In this document: piece after piece, positions 34,332 to 45,130 of the stretch
Layout of the letters: each line of letters begins with the position of its first letter
Numbering within the stretch: position 1 is the stretch's first letter
Position numbers and translations under genes: made by a program
Notes under the pieces: generated by a model
The model's input: only the letters and a program-made list of their open reading frames with translations
What the model was told of the DNA's origin: nothing
The model's database searches: none
Assembly (NCBI GenBank): GCA_029778535.1
Contig: JAKOQB010000067.1
Span: 1-64,000, forward strand
DNA from: Pseudomonadota bacterium
GTDB taxonomy: Bacteria > Pseudomonadota > Gammaproteobacteria > Burkholderiales > Burkholderiaceae_F
Direction of reading: 5' to 3'
DNA length: 64,000 nucleotides

Positions 34332-37247
34332 ATGAAACCGCCGGGCCAGCCTATCACAGCGCCTGCAGACGCTGTATCGACCGATCGCACGCAAGTGTTG
34401 CCGTCTGTTTCCCCCGTCAGCGCGGGCGCGGCCCATGCGCTCGAACTGTCGCGTTTCGCGGTGCGCGCGCTGCACGCCGAGCTGGGGCACGCGGCCACGC
34501 CCGCGCAGATGCAGGCGCGGCTGGAGGCGCTCGCGCGCGAGCCGTGGACGCGCGCGCGGATGGAAGCCGAGCTGGACGCTGCGCTCGGTCCGCCGGGTGC
34601 GACCGAAGCGCGGCCGGAGCGGCTCGCGGTCGCGCTGCGGCTGCTGCGCCGGCAGGTCGTGCTCGGGCTGATGGCGCGCGACATCGGCGGCGTGGCGCCG
34701 CTGGCGGAAGTGGTAGGCGCGGTGACCGCGCTGGCCGAGCTGGCGGTGCAGCGCGCGGCTTCGGTGGCCGCGCACGAACTGGCGCAGCGCTACGGCGTGC
34801 CGTGCGACGCGAACGGCCATCCGCAGGACCTGCTGGTGGTGGCGATGGGCAAGGGCGGCGGCGGGGAACTGAACGTGTCGTCCGACCTCGATCTGATCTT
34901 CATCTACGACGAGGAAGGCGAGACGGTCGCGCGCGCGCCGTATGCGGACGCGCGCGCGGGGCTGTCGAACCAGGAGTTCTTCGAGCGGCTGGGGCGGCGG
35001 CTGATCGCGCTGATTTCCGAGCCGACCGGCGACGGCTTCGTGTTCCGCGTCGACATGCGGCTGCGTCCGAACGGCGACGCGGGGCCGCTCGCGGTCTCGA
35101 CGTCGATGCTGGAGGAATACCTGATCCGGCAGGGGCGCGAATGGGAACGCTTCGCGTGGCTGAAAGGCCGCGTCATCTCGGCGCCGGTATTCGCATCACG
35201 CGCGGAGTTTGCGGCTCAGTGCGCGGCGCTCGACGCGGTGGTGCAGCCGTTCGTGTTCCGCAAGTACCTCGACTTCAATGCGCTCACCGCGCTGCGCGAC
35301 CTGCACGCGCTGATCCGCACCGAGACGCAGAAGAAGAGCGCGCGCCGCGCCGGCGGCCGTGACGACCACGACGACAACATCAAGCTCGGCCGCGGCGGCA
35401 TCCGCGAGATCGAGTTCATCGCGCAGACCTACCAGGTGATGCGCGGCGGGCGCGACGCGCGGCTGCGCCAGCGCTCCACGCTGGTCACGCTGGCGTGGCT
35501 GGGCGAACTCGACATCCTGCGCGCGGCGACCTGCGAGCGGCTGGCCGATCACTACGTGTTCCTGCGCCGCGTCGAGCACGCGCTGCAGTACGTCGACGAC
35601 GCGCAGACGCACCTGATGCCGCGCAACGCGGAGGGGCGCGCGCGCATCGCGCGGATGATCGGGCTGCCGTCGGCCGACGCGCTGACCGCGCAATTGACGC
35701 AGGCGCGCGAATTCGTCGCCGCCACGTTCGATTCGATCTTCCTCGCGCCGGAGCAGGCGGCGCCGGAAGAGGCGGCCACCGACTCCGACCTCACGGCCGA
35801 CCGGCTGCGCGCGCTGCGCTTCGCGCAGCCGGACGAGTCGGCGCAGCGCATCGGCGGATTGATGGCTTCGCGCCGCGTCGCTTCGGCGACCGAAGCGTCG
35901 CGCACGGCGATTGCGCGCCTGCTGGCACGCGCGGTCGAGGCGATCGGCTCGCTCGACGCGGAGGCGGGGCCGGACGAAGTGCTGGCGCGGCTGGCGCGGC
36001 TGATCGAGGCGATCGCCGGACGCAGCACCTACGTCGCTCTGCTCAGCCAGTATCCGCGCGCGTTCGAGCGCGTGCTGCGCGTGCTCGCGGCGAGCGGCTG
36101 GGCGGCAGACTATCTGACCCAGCATCCGATCCTGCTCGACGAGCTGATCGACGAGCGCCTGACCGCTGTGACCAACGACACGCCGGTCGACTTCTCCGCG
36201 TGGAGCGCGGACCTGAATTCACACCTCGACGCGCTCGGCGACGACGTCGAGCACCAGATGAACCTGGTGCGCGACGAACATCACGCACAGGTGTTCCGCC
36301 TGCTGGTGGCGGATCTGGACGGACGTCTGACGGTGGAGCGGCTCGCGGACCATCTGTCGGCCCTGGCCGACAGCGTGCTCGACGCAGTGCTCGCGCACGT
36401 GTGGCGTGCGCTGCCGAAGCGGCACGGCGATGCAATGCGCTTCGCCGTGATCGCCTATGGCAAGTACGGCGGCAAGGAGCTCGGCTATGTATCGGATCTG
36501 GACCTCGTGTTCGTCTACGACGACCCGCACCCGGAGGCCGAGCTGACCTACATCACGCTGGCGCGGCGCCTGCTGCTGTGGCTGTCGACGCAGACCTCGA
36601 GCGGCACGCTGTTCGACGTCGATCTCAGGCTGCGGCCCGACGGGGAGAAGGGGCTGCTGGTGTCGCCGTTCGCCGCGATCGAGCGCTACCAGCGCAACGA
36701 GGACGGCCACGGCGCGTGGGTGTGGGAGCACCAGGCGCTGACGCGCGCGCGCTTCTGCGCCGGCGACCGCGCGTTGGGCCAGCGCTTCGAGAAGCTGCGC
36801 GCCGAAGTGCTGGCGCGACCGCGCGACCGCGCGCTGCTCGCCGCCGAAGTGCTGAAGATGCGCCAGCGCATGAACGACGGGCACCCGAACCGCTCGGGCC
36901 TGTTCGATCTGAAGCACGACGACGGCGGCATGGTCGACGTCGAGTTCATCGTGCAGTACCTCGTGCTGGCGCACGCGCACGACGAGCCGCGGCTGATCGG
37001 CAACCTCGGCAACATCGCGCTGCTGCGCATCGCGGGTGAGTTGGGGCTGATCGATGCGCGGCTCGCGACCGCCGTCGGCGACGCGTATCGCGAGTACCGG
37101 CGCCTGCAGCACCGGCTGCGGCTCAATGGCGCCGAGTTCGCGCGCGTGCCGGTCGAACAGGTGCAGCGGCACATCGACGCGATTCGCGCGTTGTGGCGGG
37201 CGGTTTTCGGCACGCAAGCATCGGGTCTGACTGGGCGGCCGGTGTGA
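34332..37247 (+). CDS. glnE: Bifunctional glutamine synthetase adenylyltransferase/adenylyl-removing enzyme
   Basis: The 971-residue protein has two nucleotidyltransferase domains. The first contains KGGGGELNVSSDLDLIFIYD with FRVDMRLRPNGDAG, and the second has GKYGGKELGYVSDLDLVFVYD with DLRLRPDGEKG. Each keeps the paired aspartates for metal binding. The C-terminus has the MVDVEFIVQYLVL motif. It adds and removes AMP on glutamine synthetase in response to nitrogen state. The ATG at 34332 is the first start that fits the family length. It is divergent from yhdP. Confidence 0.97.
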   Translation: MKPPGQPITAPADAVSTDRTQVLPSVSPVSAGAAHALELSRFAVRALHAELGHAATPAQMQARLEALAREPWTRARMEAELDAALGPPGATEARPERLAVALRLLRRQVVLGLMARDIGGVAPLAEVVGAVTALAELAVQRAASVAAHELAQRYGVPCDANGHPQDLLVVAMGKGGGGELNVSSDLDLIFIYDEEGETVARAPYADARAGLSNQEFFERLGRRLIALISEPTGDGFVFRVDMRLRPNGDAGPLAVSTSMLEEYLIRQGREWERFAWLKGRVISAPVFASRAEFAAQCAALDAVVQPFVFRKYLDFNALTALRDLHALIRTETQKKSARRAGGRDDHDDNIKLGRGGIREIEFIAQTYQVMRGGRDARLRQRSTLVTLAWLGELDILRAATCERLADHYVFLRRVEHALQYVDDAQTHLMPRNAEGRARIARMIGLPSADALTAQLTQAREFVAATFDSIFLAPEQAAPEEAATDSDLTADRLRALRFAQPDESAQRIGGLMASRRVASATEASRTAIARLLARAVEAIGSLDAEAGPDEVLARLARLIEAIAGRSTYVALLSQYPRAFERVLRVLAASGWAADYLTQHPILLDELIDERLTAVTNDTPVDFSAWSADLNSHLDALGDDVEHQMNLVRDEHHAQVFRLLVADLDGRLTVERLADHLSALADSVLDAVLAHVWRALPKRHGDAMRFAVIAYGKYGGKELGYVSDLDLVFVYDDPHPEAELTYITLARRLLLWLSTQTSSGTLFDVDLRLRPDGEKGLLVSPFAAIERYQRNEDGHGAWVWEHQALTRARFCAGDRALGQRFEKLRAEVLARPRDRALLAAEVLKMRQRMNDGHPNRSGLFDLKHDDGGMVDVEFIVQYLVLAHAHDEPRLIGNLGNIALLRIAGELGLIDARLATAVGDAYREYRRLQHRLRLNGAEFARVPVEQVQRHIDAIRALWRAVFGTQASGLTGRPV

Positions 37248-37486
37248 GGCGCGGGCCCATTCGTGCTCCGCTCTGCCGCGTCGTGCATGTCCGTGGCCGG
37301 CCATGACCCGACATTGGCAACCGGTCGCTGTCGGCAGATCACATGCCCGACCCGCTGACACAGATGCACATCCGACTGCGATCGATTGGCCGCCAACACA
37401 GGCAACCCCAATCGGATCGCTGGCGCGAGTGAACTCCTTCACGGTCCAGTCGGCCCCCGCCAGTGCTCGCCCAGCGGTGTTTTGCA

Positions 37487-37894
37487 TCAGTGTTTCTGCA
37501 AGGTCGAGATCAGCGGACAGGAGACCGTGCCATGGCTCGCCCGGCAGTCGCGGACCAGCGTGGCCAGCACCTTCTCGATGCGCCGCAGATCGGCAAGCTT
37601 CCCGCGTACGTCCGCGAGCTTTGACTCGGCGAGTTGTCGCGCGCCATCGCAATGGGTTCCGTCGTCCAGCGTCAGCAAGCCGGCCACTTCGTCGAGGCTG
37701 AAGCCCAGACGCTGCGCCGCCTTGATGAAGCGCACGCGTGCGATGTCCGCCTGCCCGTAGCGGCGGATGCTGCCATAGGGCTTGTCGGGTTCGCTCAGCA
37801 AACCCCGCCGTTGATAGAAGCGCAGCGTCTCGACACTGACGCCTGCCGCCTTCGCGAACGTGCCGATCGTCAGGCCTGACAACGTCGTACCCAT
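37487..37894 (-). CDS. merR: Mercury(II)-responsive regulator
   Basis: The 135-residue regulator has the MerR helix-turn-helix ([21 protein letters not shown]) and all three mercury-binding cysteines at C82, C117 and C126, the same positions as in Tn501 MerR. It should repress and, with Hg(II), activate promoters with 19-bp spacers by untwisting DNA. Two such promoters are in the island (37900 and 38653). It is divergent from the sigma-factor gene, and its ATG at 37894 lies 5 bases from the first promoter. Confidence 0.95.
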   Translation of the reverse strand: MGTTLSGLTIGTFAKAAGVSVETLRFYQRRGLLSEPDKPYGSIRRYGQADIARVRFIKAAQRLGFSLDEVAGLLTLDDGTHCDGARQLAESKLADVRGKLADLRRIEKVLATLVRDCRASHGTVSCPLISTLQKH

Positions 37895-37899
37895 GTTGC

Positions 37900-37930
37900 T
37901 TGACTCCGTATCCAGGTACGGCAATAAGCT
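37900..37930 (+). promoter_or_regulatory. MerR-type promoter/operator 1
   Basis: TTGACT (37900-37905) and TAAGCT (37925-37930) are 19 bases apart, with the dyad CCGTATCCAGGTACGG (37906-37921) between them. The unusually long spacer and central dyad are the hallmark of MerR-controlled promoters. Rightward transcription would begin very close to the ATG of the sigma-factor gene at 37938. Against the perfect dyad at operator 2, one arm position differs. Confidence 0.85.
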
Positions 37931-37937
37931 TAAGGCC

Positions 37938-38637
37938 ATGAAATCGACGCACGCAAGCCAGTGCACGGTAAAGAGCCACATCACGCCGGCGGTCGCGGCG
38001 GCCCCGGATGTCGCTGTGGCTGACAGGACGAGCCCGCTTCGAGAGGCCGCACTGTCGATGCTGCGGCAACGTCTCATTCGACACGCACGCTTTGCCACCG
38101 GCAACGATGCTGTGGCCGAGGATCTCGTGCAGGAGACGTTGATCGCTGCGCTCGAACGACTTCCGCAGTACAGGGGCGACGCCACGGTGGCCACCTGGGC
38201 GACGGCGATCTTGAGGCACAAGGTCGCCGATTGGTATCGATCCCCTCTGCGCACCCGCACGATTCCCATCGACTCGGAGCAAGACGGTGATCTCGCGGGC
38301 ACCCCCGATGCAAGCGGCCGAAGACAGGCTGATCGGTGCGGCGCCTTCATCACAGGAGCCGGTCAACCTGGTAGAGAACCGCGAGATGCTGCATGCGCTC
38401 AGGCTATGCGTCGGCGCCATGCCGCCTCGAACCGCGCGTGCCTTCCTGATGCCTGACTGGCACGGCTATCCGACGGCCGACATCTGCGACCGCTTGAAAC
38501 TCAGCGCAGGCAACGTTCGCCAGATGCTGTTCCGCGCGCGCCGCGTGGTCCGCGATTGCATCACACGTGACTGGGTCGACTGCAAAGGGCGAGGGGTGCC
38601 GCGCGAACGAGCCAGGGTCACGAAGCACAAACGCTGA
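37938..38637 (+). pseudogene. ECF-type sigma-70 factor, frameshifted
   Basis: Region 2 is read in the frame starting at 37938 ([20 protein letters not shown], then [17 protein letters not shown]). Region 4 is read one base out of frame, ending at 38637 (MPPRTARAFLMPDWHGYPTA, then LSAGNVRQMLFRARRVVRDC). The shift falls in the linker between about 38290 and 38340. With one frame repaired it would encode a full-size ECF sigma of about 230 residues. The ATG at 37938 would sit at the transcript start of the MerR promoter, so an in-frame GTG near 38022 is an alternative. Confidence 0.75.
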
Positions 38638-38652
38638 CCGTCACGGCGGCGC

Positions 38653-38683
38653 TTGACACCGTACCGAAGTACGGAAATAGACT
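38653..38683 (+). promoter_or_regulatory. MerR-type promoter/operator 2 (merT promoter)
   Basis: TTGACA (38653-38658) and TAGACT (38678-38683) have a 19-base spacer with the perfect dyad CCGTAC-CGAA-GTACGG (38659-38674). This closely matches the Tn501/Tn21 mer operator. It lies 16 bases after the sigma-gene stop and drives merTPFA. Confidence 0.92.
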
Positions 38684-38719
38684 GAAGCCCGTGCTCTCCA
38701 ATCCTGAAGGCAACCACGC

Positions 38720-39070
38720 ATGAATCAGCAATCCAACGGACGTGGTGCCCTCTTCGCCGGTGGCCTGGCCGCGATCCTTGCCTCCACCTGCTGCCTGGGG
38801 CCGCTGGCGTTGGTGGCGCTCGGCTTCAGCGGCGCCTGGATCGGCAACCTCACGGTCCTGGAGCCCTACCGCCCGTTCTTCATCGGCGCGGCACTGGTAG
38901 CCATGTTTTTCGCCTGGCGCCGCATCTTCAGGCCGATGCAGGACTGCAAACCCGGAGAGGTCTGCGCCATCCCCCAGGTGCGCAGCACCTACAAGGTCTT
39001 CTTCTGGGTCGTCGTCGCACTGGTGCTCGTCGCTCTCGGATTTCCGTACGTCCTTCCCTTGTTCTATTGA
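38720..39070 (+). CDS. merT: Mercuric transport protein MerT
   Basis: A 116-residue inner-membrane protein with three hydrophobic helices. The paired cysteines C24-C25 in the first helix (ASTCCLGPLA) and C76/C82 in the cytoplasmic loop (FRPMQDCKPGEVCAIP) match MerT. It takes Hg(II) from periplasmic MerP and hands it to MerA in the cytoplasm. It is the first gene after the second mer promoter. Confidence 0.96.
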   Translation: MNQQSNGRGALFAGGLAAILASTCCLGPLALVALGFSGAWIGNLTVLEPYRPFFIGAALVAMFFAWRRIFRPMQDCKPGEVCAIPQVRSTYKVFFWVVVALVLVALGFPYVLPLFY

Positions 39071-41290
<2,220 letters not shown>

Positions 41291-41387
41291 ACGAAAGGGT
41301 GAGCTGGCCCTAGAAATCTGAACAGCCGGATAAGCGGAAACTCTGCTTCTTGTGACGGGCCGCGAGCCCGAGGGAGCGGAGTCGAAG

Positions 41388-41684
41388 ATGAAGGGAAGAG
41401 CGAGGCGCAGCCGCACGGCCACGTTCAAGGCCAAGGTCGCGCTGGCGGCGGTGCGCGGCGACAAGGCGTTGGCCGAACTGGCCAAGCAGTTCGACGTGCA
41501 TCCGAACCAGATCACCGAGTGGAAGAACCGGCTGGCGCAGCGCTGGGCCGCGGTGTTTGACGGCGCTGGAGGCGGGAAGGTGGATCTGAAGGCGCTGCAC
41601 GCCAAGATCGGACAGTTGGCGCTGGAGAACGATTTTTTGAAAAGCGCGCTCATCAAGGCGAGCATGCCGAGCGCAAGAAGATGA
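41388..41684 (+). CDS. IS3-family transposase OrfA
   Basis: The 98-residue protein has the helix-turn-helix typical of OrfA (ATFKAKVALAAVRGDKALAE, then LAKQFDVHPNQITEWKNRL) and a leucine-zipper-like C-terminus. The frame is intact. It overlaps orfB by 4 bases. The ATG at 41388 is chosen over an upstream in-frame ATG at 41352 because it matches the usual start of this group. Confidence 0.88.
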   Translation: MKGRARRSRTATFKAKVALAAVRGDKALAELAKQFDVHPNQITEWKNRLAQRWAAVFDGAGGGKVDLKALHAKIGQLALENDFLKSALIKASMPSARR

Positions 41685-42509
41685 TCGACCGCACGCACGA
41701 ACTTCCGATCAGCCGGCAGGCCGAAGTGTTCGGCATCAGCCGCGGCAGCGTGCACTGCCTGCCGCAGCCGGTGCCGGCCGCCGGTCTGCGGCTCATGCGC
41801 CGCATCGACAAGTTGCATCTGGAACACCCGTTCATGAGCGCGGCTGCTGCGCGACACGCTCGACCGCGAAGGCTTTGCCGTGGGCCGCAAGCACATCTCG
41901 ACGCTGATGCGGCGCAGGGGCATCGAGCCGCTGCGCCGCTTGCGCAGCACCAGCAAGAAGCATCCGGGCGACGCGGTGTATCCGTACCTGCTGCGCGGCC
42001 TGCCGATCAAGCGGGCCAACCGCGTCGGGGCGATGGACATCACCCACATTCCGATGGCCCGGGGATTCGTCTACCTGTGTGCGGTGGTGGACTGGGCCAG
42101 TCGCAAGGTGCGGGCGCATCGGGTGTCGATCACGCTGGACACGGACTTCTGTGTCCAGGCGGTCGAGGAGGCGATCGTCAAATACGGCACGCCTGAGATC
42201 TTCAACACCGGCCAGGGCAGCCAGTTCGCGAGCCAGGCGTTCACGCAGCGGCTCACCGGCCACGGCATCCGCATCAGCATGGACGGCAAGGGCGCGTGGC
42301 GCGACAACGTGTTCGTCAAGCGGCGGTGGCGCACGATCAAGCACGACGAGGCGTACCTGCGCGCCTACGAGTCGGTCAGTTACGCGCGCGCGTTGCTGGC
42401 GCGGTTGATCGATTTCTACAATGCGCGCCGGCCGCATTCGAACCTGGATCGGAAGACGCCGGATGAGTTCTACTTCGGAACGTTGCCGGCGATGCAAAAG
42501 GCAGCCTGA
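41681..42509 (+). pseudogene. IS3-family transposase OrfB, frameshifted and catalytically dead
   Basis: The first part (MIDRTHELPISRQAEVFGIS) and the second (LLRDTLDREGFAVGRKHIST to the C-terminus at 42509) lie in different frames; about two bases appear lost near 41840-41850. The DDE residues also look damaged: the first D remains (AMDITHIPM), but the second is G in IFNTGQGSQF where related proteins have NTDQGSQF, and the catalytic E is K in NVFVKRRWR where NVFVERLWR is usual. Confidence 0.9.
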
Positions 42510-42709
42510 GCGATGATCGCGCTGCGCAACACGGGTTACGCACCGCCGGCCGGTTTCTGGTTCATCGCCAGCGACCGAACCGGCCGGCCGTGCATAACCC
42601 TGCGCGGTACCAGGCCACGAGTTCCTTAACCGCAGGGAATCCGCCTATCGGACCCCGGTCAGTTGTTCAAGCGAATGGGGCCAGCTCTGTGTGCGGCGCA
42701 GCCGGCAGA

Positions 42710-43954
42710 TCAGGCAATCGCGCGGTGGGACGCCGCCCGCTCATCTCTCTCTGCGGTCGCCGACGACCCTTGCGCTTCGGCGCGCAGGAATCGCTCCGCC
42801 AGCAGCACCCAGTACGCGGCGCCGACCGCCATGTTTTCGTCGTTGAAGTCGTAGCCCGGGTTGTGCACCATGCACGCGCCCGGGCTCTCGCCGTCGCCGT
42901 TGCCGATCAGCAGGTAGCTGCCGGGCACACGCTCCAGCATGAACGCGAAGTCCTCGCTGCCGGTCAGCGGCGGACCCTGCAGCGTGACGCGGTCGGCGCC
43001 GAGCAGATCGAGCGCCGCCTCGCGCGCGAAAGCGGTTTCCGCCGGCGTATTGACGAGCACCGAATAGCCCGGCCGCCAGTCGATGTGCGCGCGGACGCCG
43101 AAGCTCTCCGCCTGCGCGACGACGAGCGCCTTGATGCGGCGTTCGATCGCCGCGCGCACGTCGCGATCGAGCGAGCGCACGCTGATCTCGAGCGTGGCGC
43201 TCGCCGGTATCACGTTGTTGGCCTTGCCCGCGTGGACCGCGCCGACCGTCACCACCGCCATCTGCAGCGGGTCGATGTTGCGCGAGACCACCGTCTGCAG
43301 CGCCATCACGATGCTCGCTGCCGCGACGATCGGATCCGCGGTCTTGTGCGGCAGTCCGCCGTGTCCGCCGATGCCAGTCAGCGTGATCGTCGCGTAGTCG
43401 GACGAGGCCATCGCCGCGCCTTCGCGCAACACCAACCGGCCCTGCGCGATTCCGGGCATGTTGTGCATGGCGAACACCGCGTCGCACGGATACCGGTCGA
43501 ACAGGCCGTCCTCGATCATGCGCAGCGCGCCGCCGGCGCTTTCCTCGGCAGGCTGGAAGATCAGGTTCAGCGTGCCATCGAATCGGCCGTGCTCGGCAAG
43601 ATGGCGCGCGGCCGCGAGCAGCATCGCGGTGTGGCCGTCGTGGCCACAGGCGTGCATGACGCCGGCGTGACGGCTCGACCACGGCGCGCCGCTCGCCTCG
43701 ATGATCGGCAGCGCGTCCATGTCGGCGCGCAAGCCGAGGCGGCGCGAGCCGTTGCCGCGCACCAGCCGGCCGACCACGCCCGTGCCGCCGATGCCGCGCT
43801 CGACCGCGTAACCCCACGCCTGCAGGCGTTCGGCCACCAGCGCCGCGGTGCGGTGCTCGTCGAACGCGAGTTCCGGATGGCGATGGATGTCGCGGCGCAG
43901 CTCGATGAACTCTTCGGCCCGCGTGCGCAGCGTCTGCAGCAGCGACGCGTTCAT
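42710..43954 (-). CDS. M20-family amidohydrolase (hippurate hydrolase-like)
   Basis: The 414-residue metallopeptidase cleaves N-acyl amino acids or similar amides. Metal-binding motifs are visible: MHACGHDGHTAMLL, the catalytic FQPAEESAGGA, and TGIGGHGGLPHKTADP. The length and motif set match bacterial hippurate hydrolase/amidohydrolases. It begins 4 bases after the Bug gene stop on the same strand, so a transported N-acyl compound could be its substrate. The hippurate assignment is only a suggestion, but benzoate released from it would feed the nearby box genes. Confidence 0.9.
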   Translation of the reverse strand: MNASLLQTLRTRAEEFIELRRDIHRHPELAFDEHRTAALVAERLQAWGYAVERGIGGTGVVGRLVRGNGSRRLGLRADMDALPIIEASGAPWSSRHAGVMHACGHDGHTAMLLAAARHLAEHGRFDGTLNLIFQPAEESAGGALRMIEDGLFDRYPCDAVFAMHNMPGIAQGRLVLREGAAMASSDYATITLTGIGGHGGLPHKTADPIVAAASIVMALQTVVSRNIDPLQMAVVTVGAVHAGKANNVIPASATLEISVRSLDRDVRAAIERRIKALVVAQAESFGVRAHIDWRPGYSVLVNTPAETAFAREAALDLLGADRVTLQGPPLTGSEDFAFMLERVPGSYLLIGNGDGESPGACMVHNPGYDFNDENMAVGAAYWVLLAERFLRAEAQGSSATAERDERAASHRAIA

Positions 43955-43958
43955 GCGT

Positions 43959-44942
43959 TCACTGCGGCTGCAGGTTGATCGACCTGGCGATGCCGCGGTA
44001 GCGCGCCGTCTCCGACTCGTAGAATTGCGCCGCCTCGGCGAGCGACACCGGCGCGGAGGCCGCCATCGTCTGCGCCGCGAGCTGCTGGACCACGGCCGGG
44101 TCCTGCAGCGTCTTGCGGATGGCCGCGTGCAGCCGCTGCACGACGGGTTCCGGCGTTGCCTTCGGCACCATGAAGCCTGCCCACTGGCGGTAAGAGAAGT
44201 TCTTCAGCGCCTGGCCTTCGTTGACCGCGGGCACGTTCTTCAGCAGCTCGGAGCGCTGCGCGCCGAGCTGCCCGATCACCTTTAGCCGGCCCTGGTCGGC
44301 GAGCGCGCCCATCGCTTGGCTGTAGACGAGCACCGCGAAGTCGACCTGGCCGCCGCCGAGGTCCTGCAGCAGCGGCGCGTTGCCCTTGTACGGCACGTGC
44401 GTGAATCTCGTTCCGGTCCGTTGCTGCACGTTCTCGACGATGAAGTGGTACAGCGAGCCGATGCCGACGCTGCCGTAGCTGAGCGGCTTGTCGCCCGATT
44501 TGCGCGCCAGCGCGATCAGCTCGTCGACGTTCGCGACCGGCAGATCCTTGCGCACGACGAACACCATCACCGCATCGATGATCGGATGCACGAGGCGGAA
44601 GTCCTCGGCCTTCAGCTTGACCGCCGCATTGGCGAGCGGCGACAGGATCACTTCGTTGGGCGAACCTTGAAAAACGTAGTAGCCGTCGGCCGGCGCCGAC
44701 AGCACCTTCTGCGCAGCGATCGCGCCGCTGACGCCGCCGAGATTCTCGACGATCACCTGCTGCCCGAGCTCCTTGCCCAGCGGCGCGTTGAAGATGCGCG
44801 CGATTGCGTCCGACGGGCCGCCGGCCGGATACGGCACCATCAGGGTGACGATCTTGCTGGGATAGTTTTGCGCCAGCGCCGCGCCGGCTGCCAGCGCGAG
44901 GCCCGCGATAAAAGCGAGCGAGTTCTTCAAGAGCTGGTTCAT
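43959..44942 (-). CDS. Bug-family (tripartite tricarboxylate transporter) solute-binding protein
   Basis: The 327-residue protein has a signal peptide (ending GAALAQN) and the Bug motif IVTLMVPYPAGGPSDAIAR near the N-terminus, then HVPYKGNAPLLQDLGGGQVD. It binds a carboxylated solute in the periplasm. No tctA/tctB permease genes lie nearby. It is co-directional and nearly contiguous with the amidohydrolase, and divergent from a LysR gene likely to control both. Confidence 0.92.
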   Translation of the reverse strand: MNQLLKNSLAFIAGLALAAGAALAQNYPSKIVTLMVPYPAGGPSDAIARIFNAPLGKELGQQVIVENLGGVSGAIAAQKVLSAPADGYYVFQGSPNEVILSPLANAAVKLKAEDFRLVHPIIDAVMVFVVRKDLPVANVDELIALARKSGDKPLSYGSVGIGSLYHFIVENVQQRTGTRFTHVPYKGNAPLLQDLGGGQVDFAVLVYSQAMGALADQGRLKVIGQLGAQRSELLKNVPAVNEGQALKNFSYRQWAGFMVPKATPEPVVQRLHAAIRKTLQDPAVVQQLAAQTMAASAPVSLAEAAQFYESETARYRGIARSINLQPQ

Positions 44943-45072
44943 GTCGTCTCCTGCTCGGCGTCTGCGAACGCGCCGATGTCGTCGGTCGGAATTCGGAAGG
45001 TGGCGCGCCGACGGAAGAAGCGGCCAACCCGTCCCGCGCTAGCGCATCCTAGGAGCGGCCTTAGTCAAAGTC

Positions 45073-45117
45073 CAATGCATTGTTCTTGCGGTTAACATGA
45101 GTTCATTGCATGTAATG
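45073..45117. promoter_or_regulatory. Candidate LysR binding sites
   Basis: Between the divergent Bug and LysR genes lie the perfect palindrome CAATGCATTG (45073-45082) and the interrupted dyad CATT-gcatgt-AATG (45104-45117), in a locally AT-rich stretch. The second ends 13 bases before the LysR ATG. LysR regulators usually bind such dyads between divergent genes. Confidence 0.5.
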
Positions 45118-45130
45118 GGCGGAGCTGTCG

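Larger units (their letters stand above)
41301..42687 (+). mobile_element. Degenerate IS3-family insertion sequence
   Basis: An element of about 1.39 kb spans two transposase frames. Its ends share GAGCTGGCCC (41301-41310) and the inverse of it (42679-42687, with flanking G residues). Similarity continues past a gap (GAACAGCC versus GAACAACT). It begins 11 bases after the merA stop. No convincing target duplication is seen. Transposase lesions show it is immobile. Confidence 0.8.

Noticed and set aside
37248..37486. Possible gene fragment between glnE and merR (minus-strand frame reading [20 protein letters not shown])
   Set aside because: The frame begins inside merR, has no ribosome site or recognisable family and is short. 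The 239-base stretch is taken as the left edge of the mer island, with nothing else supportable.
41681..41880. Normal programmed frameshift of IS3 elements as the cause of the split orfB
   Set aside because: The usual frameshift joins orfA to orfB at their overlap. This break is about 160 bases inside orfB and goes with other catalytic changes, so it is a lesion.
42510..42709. Coding potential between the IS transposase and the M20 gene
   Set aside because: The stretch holds the right end of the insertion sequence and an inverted GGCCGG-rich pair near 42549-42590, but no gene-like frame.
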